NCBI RefSeq assembly: GCF_900215375.1
Contig: NZ_OBEF01000003.1
Span: 186,001-250,000, forward strand
Direction of reading: 5' to 3'
DNA length: 64,000 nt
From: Enterobacter sp. CC120223-11
GTDB lineage: Bacteria; Pseudomonadota; Gammaproteobacteria; Enterobacterales; Enterobacteriaceae
Shown: positions 49,163-56,727 of the stretch, one piece after another
Layout: each line of letters starts with the position of its first letter
Position numbering within the stretch: position 1 is the stretch's first letter
Notes under the pieces: model-generated
The model's database searches: none
Told to the model about the DNA's origin: nothing
The model's input: the letters and a program-made list of their open reading frames with translations, nothing else
Program-made: the position numbers and the translations under genes

Positions 49163-51199
49163 TTATTTCACCTGCTGACCTGGCTGTGCACCGCTGTCCG
49201 GGCTGAGCAGGAAGATATCTTTCCCGCCGGGGCCCGCGGCCATTACCATGCCTTCAGAAACGCCAAAACGCATTTTACGCGGCGCGAGGTTGGCGACCAT
49301 CACCGTCAGGCGGCCAATCAGCGCCTGCGGGTCTGGATAGGCAGAGCGGATGCCGGAGAAGACGTTACGTTTCTCACCGCCGATATCCAGCGTCAGCTGC
49401 AGCAGCTTGTCGGAGCCCTCAACGAACTGCGCATTTTCAATCAGCGCAATACGCATATCGACCTTAGCGAAATCATCGAAGGTGATGGTTTCCTGAATGG
49501 GATCATCCGCCAGCGGGCCAGTGACCGGAGCAGTGTTCAGTGCCTTCACTTCTTCCTTAGAGGCTTCCACCAGGGCTTCAACCTGCTTCATGTCGATGCG
49601 GTTGTAGAGCGCTTTGAAGGTGTTGACCTTGTGGCCGAGCAGCGGCTGCTGAATGCTATCCCAGCTCAGTTCAGTGTTCAGGAAGGCTTCGGTGCGCTCA
49701 GAGAGCGACGGCAGAACTGGCTTCAGGTAGGTCATCAGCACGCGGAACAGGTTGATCCCCATGGAGCAGATGGACTGCAGATCGGCATCACGGCCTTCCT
49801 GTTTCGCCACAACCCACGGAGCCTGCTCATCGACATAGCGGTTAGCAAGGTCCGCCAGCGCCATGATTTCACGGATGGCTTTGCCAAATTCGCGGCTTTC
49901 CCACGCTTCGCCAATGGTTTGTGCAGCATCGGTGAAGGTTTTGTACAGCGCCGGATCCGCAAGTTCAGCGGCCAGCACGCCGTCAAAGCGCTTGGCGATA
50001 AAGCCCGCGTTGCGGGAAGCCAGGTTCACCACTTTGTTGACGATATCGGCGTTAACGCGCTGCACGAAGTCTTCGAGGTTCAAATCGATGTCGTCGATAC
50101 GAGAAGAGAGCTTCGCGGTGTAGTAGTAACGCAGGCTGTCCGCATCGAAGTGGTTCAGCCAGGTGCTGGCTTTAATGAAGGTGCCGCGGGACTTGGACAT
50201 CTTCGCGCCGTTCACCGTCACATAACCGTGCACGAACAGGTTGGTTGGCTTACGGAAGTTGCTGCCTTCCAGCATGGCCGGCCAGAACAGGCTGTGGAAG
50301 TAGACGATATCTTTACCGATAAAGTGATACAGCTCGGCATCGGAGTCTTTCTTCCAGTATTCGTCGAAGCTGGTGGTGTCGCCGCGCTTATCGCACAGGT
50401 TCTTGAAGGAACCCATGTAGCCAATCGGCGCATCCAGCCAGACGTAGAAGTATTTGCCCGGCGCACCCGGGATTTCGAAACCGAAGTAAGGTGCGTCGCG
50501 GGAGATATCCCACTGCTGCAGGCCATGTTCGAACCACTCCTGCATTTTATTGGCGACCTGCTCCTGCAATGCACCGCTGCGGGTCCACGCCTGCAGCATT
50601 TCGCTGAAGGACGGCAGATCAAAGAAGAAATGCTCGGAATCACGCATGACCGGCGTCGCGCCCGATATCACGGACTTCGGCTCGATAAGCTCCGTTGGGC
50701 TGTAGGTTGCGCCGCAGACTTCGCAGTTATCGCCGTACTGATCCGGGGATTTGCATTTCGGGCAGGTGCCTTTCACGAAACGGTCCGGCAGGAACATGCC
50801 TTTTTCTGGATCGAACAGCTGAGAGATAGTGCGATTCTTGATAAAACCGTTCTCTTTCAGGCGACCGTAGATAAGCTCGGACAGCTCGCGGTTCTCGTCG
50901 CTGTGCGTCGAGTGGTAGTTGTCGTAGCTGATGTCGAAGCCAGCAAAGTCGGTCTGATGTTCCTGACTCATTTCGGCAATCATCTGCTCCGGAGAAATCC
51001 CGAGCTGCTGAGCTTTCAGCATGATCGGCGTGCCATGGGCATCGTCGGCGCAGATGAAATTGACCTGGTGGCCGCGCATTCGCTGGTAACGGACCCAGAC
51101 ATCAGCCTGGATATGCTCCAGCATATGACCGAGGTGGATGGAGCCGTTGGCGTACGGCAGTGCGCACGTTACCAGAATTTTTTTCGCGACTTGAGTCAT
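49163..51199 (-). CDS. metG: Methionyl-tRNA synthetase MetG
   Basis: Charges tRNA-Met and initiator tRNA with methionine. It has 678 residues (E. coli 677). The class I catalytic core has the HIGH-type motif HLGH (22-25), a zinc-binding CPKC-CEVC knuckle (about 145-160) and KMSKS near 332-336, then an anticodon-binding helical domain and a C-terminal tRNA-binding dimerisation domain (about 575-678). ATG 51199 ([10 protein letters not shown]) is the family start; the ATG three codons upstream is not used. It is divergent from mrp. Confidence 0.98.
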   Translation of the reverse strand: MTQVAKKILVTCALPYANGSIHLGHMLEHIQADVWVRYQRMRGHQVNFICADDAHGTPIMLKAQQLGISPEQMIAEMSQEHQTDFAGFDISYDNYHSTHSDENRELSELIYGRLKENGFIKNRTISQLFDPEKGMFLPDRFVKGTCPKCKSPDQYGDNCEVCGATYSPTELIEPKSVISGATPVMRDSEHFFFDLPSFSEMLQAWTRSGALQEQVANKMQEWFEHGLQQWDISRDAPYFGFEIPGAPGKYFYVWLDAPIGYMGSFKNLCDKRGDTTSFDEYWKKDSDAELYHFIGKDIVYFHSLFWPAMLEGSNFRKPTNLFVHGYVTVNGAKMSKSRGTFIKASTWLNHFDADSLRYYYTAKLSSRIDDIDLNLEDFVQRVNADIVNKVVNLASRNAGFIAKRFDGVLAAELADPALYKTFTDAAQTIGEAWESREFGKAIREIMALADLANRYVDEQAPWVVAKQEGRDADLQSICSMGINLFRVLMTYLKPVLPSLSERTEAFLNTELSWDSIQQPLLGHKVNTFKALYNRIDMKQVEALVEASKEEVKALNTAPVTGPLADDPIQETITFDDFAKVDMRIALIENAQFVEGSDKLLQLTLDIGGEKRNVFSGIRSAYPDPQALIGRLTVMVANLAPRKMRFGVSEGMVMAAGPGGKDIFLLSPDSGAQPGQQVK

Positions 51200-51352
51200 A
51201 GTGAACATTACTTCCTGCTTTTAAAAGGGGTATCGATAGTATCAAAACGCCCATTGATACGCTATGTGCGAAGGCTATCCGAAGAATTATTACCGTCCCG
51301 CGGCACTCGCAGTTACAATTAGCAGTTCCAGAACAATGAAAAAGGAGTCGGG

Positions 51353-52462
51353 ATGAGTTCGCAATCCCAGGCCAAATCCCCGGAACGTCTGCGCGCGATG
51401 GTCGCGGGCACGCTGGCCAATTTTCAGCACCCAACCCTGAAACACAATCTCACCGCCCTGAAAGCGCTGCATCACGTGGCGTGGCTCGATGATACCCTGC
51501 ACGTTGAAATCCAGATGCCCTTCGTCTGGCACAGCGCATTCGAGGAGCTCAAAGAGCAGTGCAGCGCCGATCTGCTGCGCATTACTGGTGCGAAAGCGAT
51601 CGACTGGAAGCTGTCGCACGCTATTGCCACCCTGAAGCGGGTGAAAAACCAACCCGGCATTAACGGCGTGAAAAACATCATTGCCGTCAGCTCAGGCAAA
51701 GGCGGAGTGGGCAAGTCTTCTACTGCCGTAAACCTGGCGCTGGCACTGGCGGCTGAAGGGGCAAAGGTCGGTATTCTTGATGCGGATATCTACGGTCCTT
51801 CGGTACCGATGATGCTCGGCGCAGAAGGGGAACGTCCGACTTCCCCGGATGGCACGCATATGGCGCCGATTGTTAAATTCGGCCTTGCCACCAACTCCAT
51901 TGGCTATCTGGTGACCGATGATAATGCGATGGTCTGGCGCGGCCCGATGGCCAGCAAAGCGCTGATGCAGATGTTGCAGGAGACGCTGTGGCCGGATCTC
52001 GACTATCTGGTGCTGGATATGCCGCCGGGCACTGGCGACATCCAGCTGACGCTGGCGCAGAATATTCCCGTCACCGGCGCGCTGGTGGTGACCACACCGC
52101 AAGATATCGCCCTGATTGACGCCAAAAAAGGCATTGTGATGTTCGAGAAGGTCGAAGTGCCTGTTCTCGGCATTGTCGAAAACATGAGCATGCACATTTG
52201 CAGTCAGTGCGGCCATCACGAGCCGATTTTCGGTACCGGCGGCGCAGAGCGCCTGGCGCAGCAGTATCACACCCAGCTTCTGGGTCAGATGCCTCTGCAC
52301 ATCAACCTGCGCGAAGACCTGGATCGCGGCACGCCGACCGTGGTGGCGCGTCCGGACAGCGAGTTCACCACGCTCTACCGTCAGCTGGCCGGTCGCGTTG
52401 CCGCACAGCTTTACTGGCAGGGTGAAGTCATTCCGGGCGAGATTGCATTTCGCGCCGTGTAA
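51353..52462 (+). CDS. mrp: Mrp (ApbC), iron-sulfur cluster carrier ATPase
   Basis: Cytosolic P-loop NTPase that carries and delivers Fe-S clusters. It has 369 residues, as in E. coli. An N-terminal DUF59-like region (about 10-90) precedes the ATPase domain with the deviant Walker A SSGKGGVGKSS and the cluster-binding CSQCG near residue 283. AAAAGGAG precedes the ATG. It is divergent from metG, as in E. coli, and followed by a clear terminator. Confidence 0.97.
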   Translation: MSSQSQAKSPERLRAMVAGTLANFQHPTLKHNLTALKALHHVAWLDDTLHVEIQMPFVWHSAFEELKEQCSADLLRITGAKAIDWKLSHAIATLKRVKNQPGINGVKNIIAVSSGKGGVGKSSTAVNLALALAAEGAKVGILDADIYGPSVPMMLGAEGERPTSPDGTHMAPIVKFGLATNSIGYLVTDDNAMVWRGPMASKALMQMLQETLWPDLDYLVLDMPPGTGDIQLTLAQNIPVTGALVVTTPQDIALIDAKKGIVMFEKVEVPVLGIVENMSMHICSQCGHHEPIFGTGGAERLAQQYHTQLLGQMPLHINLREDLDRGTPTVVARPDSEFTTLYRQLAGRVAAQLYWQGEVIPGEIAFRAV

Positions 52463-52480
52463 TGTGCTCCTGTGCCAATG

Positions 52481-52505
52481 AAAGCCACCTCGGTGGCTTT
52501 TTTTT
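52481..52505. terminator. Terminator between mrp and the SOS-linked gene
   Basis: AAAGCCACC and GGTGGCTTT pair around TC, with five more T on the right. It ends mrp; the A run on the left gives weak function in the other direction. Confidence 0.92.
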
Positions 52506-52511
52506 CGCGCA

Positions 52512-52967
52512 TCAGACCAGGTTTTTCAGCCCCTGCGGGGTGTTAATCCAGCGTGGGGCGAGAATGGTGTCTGACAAAAAGCAGGTCAGCTCATACAGCA
52601 GTCCCTGGAGGGTTTCTTCAATGCTGATGCTGAGCGGCTTACCTGACAGCAGCTGGCTCAGCGCCAGGCAGTACTCACACAGTAATTCACTTTCGGTTTC
52701 CATGGCCGGGGGATGATCCGGCAAGACGTTCACGGTGAATTCGGCAATGCGATCGTCCGGAATAGGGTCGAGAAGGGTAGGTTGCAGTTGTGCAAGGCAG
52801 GCATGCAAGCGCTCGTAGAGCTCATGCTGTGTCTCCAGGTGCTCGGATTCCAGGGCGCTTGCCGCAAGTTCTTCGCACTGGGTTGCTACGTCAACAAAAT
52901 CGAGATCGAGTTCGGGTTCGGGTTCGGTAAAAAGCAGGGGATGAGTCCAGACAATGGGTGCTTCCAT
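52512..52967 (-). CDS. Unknown acidic protein under a LexA box
   Basis: I do not recognise this 151-residue protein. It is soluble and strikingly acidic: I count 27 Asp/Glu against 5 Lys/Arg, with the run EPEPELDLDFVDV near the N-terminus. The middle is predicted helical (about 28-60), and a cysteine-containing LLCEYC segment is near 94-99. There is no signal peptide or membrane helix. The start is well supported by GGAGAG 7 bases before the ATG. A sigma-70 promoter with a CTG-N10-CAG LexA box over its start point lies just upstream, so the gene should be DNA-damage inducible. It converges with mrp. Small acidic SOS proteins such as DinI modulate RecA, but no sequence likeness is claimed. Confidence 0.85.
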   Translation of the reverse strand: MEAPIVWTHPLLFTEPEPELDLDFVDVATQCEELAASALESEHLETQHELYERLHACLAQLQPTLLDPIPDDRIAEFTVNVLPDHPPAMETESELLCEYCLALSQLLSGKPLSISIEETLQGLLYELTCFLSDTILAPRWINTPQGLKNLV

Positions 52968-52992
52968 GAGGTGTCTCTCCAGAGTGCACGAT

Positions 52993-53012
52993 AACTGTGT
53001 TTATATACAGTG
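52993..53012. promoter_or_regulatory. LexA (SOS) box
   Basis: AACTGTGTTTATATACAGTG matches about 16 of 20 positions of the E. coli LexA consensus and has the invariant CTG-N10-CAG (CTG 52995-52997, CAG 53008-53010). It is next to the -10 box at 53014-53019 and covers the predicted start point, a standard repressing position. Confidence 0.85.
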
Positions 53013-53013
53013 T

Positions 53014-53041
53014 ATTGTAAGCGCTGAAGCGATGCTGACAA
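53014..53041 (-). promoter_or_regulatory. Sigma-70 promoter of the SOS-linked gene
   Basis: On the minus strand, -35 TTGTCA (53041-53036) and -10 TACAAT (53019-53014) each match five of six consensus bases, with a 16-bp spacer. Transcription would begin near 53007, inside the LexA box. Confidence 0.78.
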
Positions 53042-53106
53042 GAAGAATTCCCGGAACGAGGATCCCAGAATCGAATGAAAATCATGTATGGACGCGTCGC
53101 GCTTTT

Positions 53107-53532
53107 TCAGGAGGGTCGATAATGCATCAACCAGTAATCACCCTCCGGTGAACTCCCCCGGGCCTCAGTGTGCCAGCCATGCCGTTGATAAAAATGCAGA
53201 GCGGATTCATTCTGCACCAGGCATTTCAGCGCCCCGGTGCTGGTAAAGGTGGTATGCACATGGCGCAAGAGCGCGCTGCCAACGCCGTGACCCTGCCATT
53301 GAGGAGCGACAAACAGGTTATGCAAAAAGTTATCGATTTCCCAGACGGAGGCAAACCCTGCGCGATGGCCGTCGATGTCTGCGACCCAAATTTGTTCATC
53401 CTTCGTAGCGGCATCAAAATCTTCGGGTGCCCACCCGCGTTTATCGGCCCAGGGCCAGCTGGCCGTGCGCGCGTCGAGAAAAAGTCTGCGAAGAAAGGGG
53501 AGATCGGAAGGGTGTCCAGGGCGAATCAGCAT
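53107..53532 (-). CDS. GNAT-family N-acetyltransferase
   Basis: Acetyltransferase of 141 residues with the acetyl-CoA loop QGHGVGSALL (near 81-90) and the terminal strand FYQRHGWHTE typical of the fold. Its substrate is unknown. GGAG precedes the ATG by 6 bases. It is upstream of the SOS-linked gene on the same strand, but that gene's own promoter lies in the 139-bp gap, so I see no reason to assume a shared role. Confidence 0.82.
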   Translation of the reverse strand: MLIRPGHPSDLPFLRRLFLDARTASWPWADKRGWAPEDFDAATKDEQIWVADIDGHRAGFASVWEIDNFLHNLFVAPQWQGHGVGSALLRHVHTTFTSTGALKCLVQNESALHFYQRHGWHTEARGSSPEGDYWLMHYRPS

Positions 53533-53597
53533 GTCACGCTCCAGGCAGAATCAGAAGGGACCGTGAGCGTCAGTAACGCTCACAGCATGCCGCGTAC

Positions 53598-53927
53598 TTA
53601 GCGGTGATAGAAAATGTCGCCGTCGTAGACTTTGAGAATTTTACCGTCGGCATCGCTAATCAGCACATAGTTGCCGCCCATATACGTCCAGTGGGTGCCC
53701 GCATCCGGCGCTGGCAGATTACGCAGATTCCACTTTGTAATGTTGTACTCATCCGTGCGGTACATTTCCGGCACGCTGTCGCCAATCTTGAAATGGGTGA
53801 AATCGGCAATGAAGTCGTTCAGCTCATACTGCTGGATCCCTGAGGTCGATACTGCTGTCGGTGCCGCTGAAACTGCACCCGCTGTCGCCAGCAGTGCCGC
53901 CAGGAGCATCATTTTTGTTTTACGCAT
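53598..53927 (-). CDS. rcnB: RcnB, periplasmic nickel/cobalt homeostasis protein
   Basis: Periplasmic protein that in E. coli limits over-efflux of Ni and Co by the RcnA exporter. It has 109 residues (E. coli 112). A signal peptide ends near residue 22 (GAVSA), and the mature part has the conserved VPEMYRTDEYNI, NLRNLPAPDAGTHWTYMGG and DGDIFYHR. I start at ATG 53927 (MRKTKMMLL); the longer reading adds 18 polar residues. The usual partners rcnR and rcnA are not adjacent: a LysR gene is divergent from it instead. Confidence 0.88.
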   Translation of the reverse strand: MRKTKMMLLAALLATAGAVSAAPTAVSTSGIQQYELNDFIADFTHFKIGDSVPEMYRTDEYNITKWNLRNLPAPDAGTHWTYMGGNYVLISDADGKILKVYDGDIFYHR

Positions 53928-54121
53928 ACCTTCTCCACATTCAATACATAACCTGGACTTAAAAATGCCGCCCCGTATCATTCCTGATGGACCCGCCTGC
54001 TGGCAAGTCTCTTGCAGGCAAAAAGTGTAAGCAAACCTCGGGGGAGGGCCATCAAAAGGCGCTTTTTGAGACGATTCCGGATTTGGCTTACAATGCAGGA
54101 AGTGATAGCCGGGAATAAGAA

Positions 54122-55033
54122 ATGCTCAGACTGGAAGATTTGACTCTGTTTGTTCGCGCTGCGGCGTTGGGCAGTTTTAGTGAGGCTGCTCGCGAAGTCG
54201 GCACCCCACCCGCTCAGGTGAGCTCAGCCATTAAGCGGCTGGAAACTCAGCTGAACATCCGGCTTTTTGCACGTTCTACTCGCAGCCTGCGCCTGACGCC
54301 TGAGGGAGAAACCTGGCTGCCGTACGCCACGCAGATGCTCGACACGCTTCAGGCAGGAATGCAGCAGTTGCAGGCTTCAGAAGATGAACTCCGCGGAACC
54401 TTGCAGATAGCCGTGCCTTCCGATCTCGGGCGTAATTTGCTGCTTTCCGTTTTTCAGGATTTTCGTCAGCGTCATCCGGCGCTACGGCTGCGCATTTTAT
54501 TCTCCGATCACCTGACCGACGTTTTCAAAGATCCCGTCGACGTGGCGTTTCGCTACGGCAATAATGACGACGCCTCATTTATTTCTTTACCCGTAGCGTC
54601 TGAAAACCGCCGCGTGCTGGTGGCATCGCCGGCATGGATTGCACGCCACGGTGAGCCAAAAACGCTCGAAGAGCTCCGTTCACATAACGCACTGACCTAC
54701 AGCCTGCGCGGCAGGCTATACGATCGCTGGACACTGTTTCGTGAAGGGCACGTGTACGAAGTGCAGATGACCAGCACAATGATGAGCGATGACGCCGAAG
54801 TGATTCGCCGTCTGGCGATTGCCGGAGAGGGGATCGCCAATAAATCCTGGCTGGACGTCTGCGATGACATTGCCGTAGGGCGGTTAAAGATTATTCTGCC
54901 GCTGTTTCAGGGCGACGCGGTGCCGCTGAATATGATTTGTCCGCATCGGAAACAGGTTTCGGCGGCGGTGCGTTTATTATATGAAGCGGTAAAAGCAAAG
55001 TGTGCAACAAAAATAGAACAACTCCCACTGTAG
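54122..55033 (+). CDS. LysR-family transcriptional regulator
   Basis: Regulator of 303 residues with an N-terminal winged helix (about 1-60: MLRLEDLTLFVRAAALGSFSEAA) and an effector domain from about 90, in the style of the DmlR/CrgA branch that often controls an adjacent gene. It is divergent from rcnB across 194 bp and 214 bp upstream of the diguanylate cyclase gene. Neither target nor ligand can be named from sequence. A weak terminator-like hairpin lies about 140 bp downstream. Confidence 0.85.
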   Translation: MLRLEDLTLFVRAAALGSFSEAAREVGTPPAQVSSAIKRLETQLNIRLFARSTRSLRLTPEGETWLPYATQMLDTLQAGMQQLQASEDELRGTLQIAVPSDLGRNLLLSVFQDFRQRHPALRLRILFSDHLTDVFKDPVDVAFRYGNNDDASFISLPVASENRRVLVASPAWIARHGEPKTLEELRSHNALTYSLRGRLYDRWTLFREGHVYEVQMTSTMMSDDAEVIRRLAIAGEGIANKSWLDVCDDIAVGRLKIILPLFQGDAVPLNMICPHRKQVSAAVRLLYEAVKAKCATKIEQLPL

Positions 55034-55172
55034 TTTATGGCGAGATTCGGGTATGACTTTTTAATTGCTCTGATTAATTAGAAGGGAGCGCCGGTAATTA
55101 TCGTTAGCAGAAGGATGGCTGATACTCTCTTAATGTAAAAATTTATTTTAGGATGACTTTCAATTTGTTGTT

Positions 55173-55198
55173 AAGGGTGTTCTGGCGTACCCTTTTTA
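55173..55198 (+). terminator. Terminator-like hairpin before the diguanylate cyclase gene
   Basis: AAGGGT and ACCCTT form a 6-bp stem around a 10-base loop, followed by TTTACG. It lies 50 bp before the cyclase start and about 140 bp after the LysR stop. It could end the LysR message or attenuate the cyclase operon. The stem is short. Confidence 0.4.
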
Positions 55199-55247
55199 CG
55201 CTAAACCTGTCTACACCGGGCAGATACCCAGAGTAACCTACAGATTC

Positions 55248-56678
55248 ATGCATAAATTAACGATTCATCCTTCAGGTTTATTGAAGGAAGAAAATACGCT
55301 ATGGAACATTGCCACTCTGATGGTGACAGTGGCGACTCTGCATTTTGCTAGCTCGATTTTATTTCAGGCAAGACATCTCGCACTTTTCTGGCCTACAAAT
55401 GCGATCGTCGTCGGGATATTTTTACGCTTTCCCTTTTTAAATCGCCCCCATAATTATTGCGCCTGTATGTTGGTGGCATTATTAAGCAGCTTTATTTCTG
55501 GTGGTAATAACCCGGCCACGCTCCTGATTTCGCTGTCGAATATAATTTTTGTCATTACGCTGACTAATTTAATTCTGCGTGAGCGTAAAAATACCTGCGA
55601 GCCGCTAAAAATCAATGTTCTGCGCCTGTACAGCTATTGCCTGCTGACGGCCGGGCTCTGTTCGCTTTTAGGCAGTTATGGTTTTTGTCTCGTCGAACAT
55701 CGTGCGTTTACAGAAGTCTATCCGGTCTGGTTCAGCGAACAATTTTCTACCAGCGTCCTGATTCTTCCCTTCCTGCTGACCTGGAAGGGCAGTCTGTTAC
55801 CTAAGAGGCTGGATTTTTTCCGCATCTTGCCGCTGTTAATGCTGCTGGTATCTATCTTTGGGTCGTCGCACAGCGGTGGAATCGGCAGTCTGGCGATGAC
55901 GCTGCCAGCGCTTATCTGGTGCGCTATCAGCTATTCACTGCAGGTGACCTGTCTGCTCACGCTGCTCACGGGGATAACCGAAGTTATCATGGTATATACC
56001 CACTGGGTCTACCACAGCTTCGAGGGGCATATTGCCCAGATTGTATCGGCTCGGATGGGGATTGCCTCTGTGGCTATCTGCCCGGTGATGGTGGCGGTGA
56101 GCGTCAGAGCGATTAACACCCTCGTCACGCAGCTTTCGGCGCGAGCCAATTACGACTATCTGACCCGCGTTCATTCCCGTTTTGGTTTGTATGAAAAGCT
56201 GCGGATCCAGGATGAAAAAACGGTTAACACCGCGCTGAATGTTTTGCTGTTGGATATCGACCATTTTAAGAGCATCAACGATACCCATGGTCACGACTGT
56301 GGTGACAGCGTGCTGGCGGAATTTGCCCATCGGGTGAAAGAGGTCGTCGGCGAGCATGGGATTGTGGCACGCATGGGCGGGGAAGAATTTGCCGTGGTCA
56401 TGCCGGATGCCTGCGGTGACAACGGTTACCGCCTGGCCGAAGAGATCCGTGCCGAAATTGAGCAAATGGAAGTGCAGTGGGGCTCAGACACACTTTCGCT
56501 CACGGTGAGCATCGGGCTGAGCCACGGCCAGGCGGCACGCCGACAGCTGGTGGACGTCTTCGATAAACTGCTGTCAGAGGCCGATCGCTATCTCTATCAG
56601 TCCAAAAAAGCAGGGCGAAATCGCACCTGCGCTGCGCCGTCCGTTATGAATAAATCACTGGTGCCTTCCTCTCTCTGA
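55248..56678 (+). CDS. MASE1-GGDEF diguanylate cyclase
   Basis: Inner-membrane enzyme that makes cyclic-di-GMP from two GTP. It has 476 residues. About eight hydrophobic segments form a MASE1 sensor (about 15-300) with ALFWPTNAIVVG near the start. The GGDEF domain (about 305-455) has LDIDHFKSINDTHGHDCGD and the active GGEEF at 377-381. The usual RxxD inhibitory site five residues before GGEEF is absent (EHGIVARMGGEEF), so product feedback is probably missing. The ribosome binding site is weak. An EAL gene starts 49 bp after its stop, suggesting one operon with opposing activities. Confidence 0.88.
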   Translation: MHKLTIHPSGLLKEENTLWNIATLMVTVATLHFASSILFQARHLALFWPTNAIVVGIFLRFPFLNRPHNYCACMLVALLSSFISGGNNPATLLISLSNIIFVITLTNLILRERKNTCEPLKINVLRLYSYCLLTAGLCSLLGSYGFCLVEHRAFTEVYPVWFSEQFSTSVLILPFLLTWKGSLLPKRLDFFRILPLLMLLVSIFGSSHSGGIGSLAMTLPALIWCAISYSLQVTCLLTLLTGITEVIMVYTHWVYHSFEGHIAQIVSARMGIASVAICPVMVAVSVRAINTLVTQLSARANYDYLTRVHSRFGLYEKLRIQDEKTVNTALNVLLLDIDHFKSINDTHGHDCGDSVLAEFAHRVKEVVGEHGIVARMGGEEFAVVMPDACGDNGYRLAEEIRAEIEQMEVQWGSDTLSLTVSIGLSHGQAARRQLVDVFDKLLSEADRYLYQSKKAGRNRTCAAPSVMNKSLVPSSL

Positions 56679-56727
56679 GGCCAGGTATCCTCTCTTTTTT
56701 TTGCCAGAGTCCGCTCAATCCCTGTTT

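Noticed and set aside
49157-51322. Open frame of 721 codons antisense to metG
   Set aside because: It mirrors the codon pattern of metG on the other strand, has no family features and no ribosome binding site; long antisense frames are common over GC-rich, strongly biased genes.
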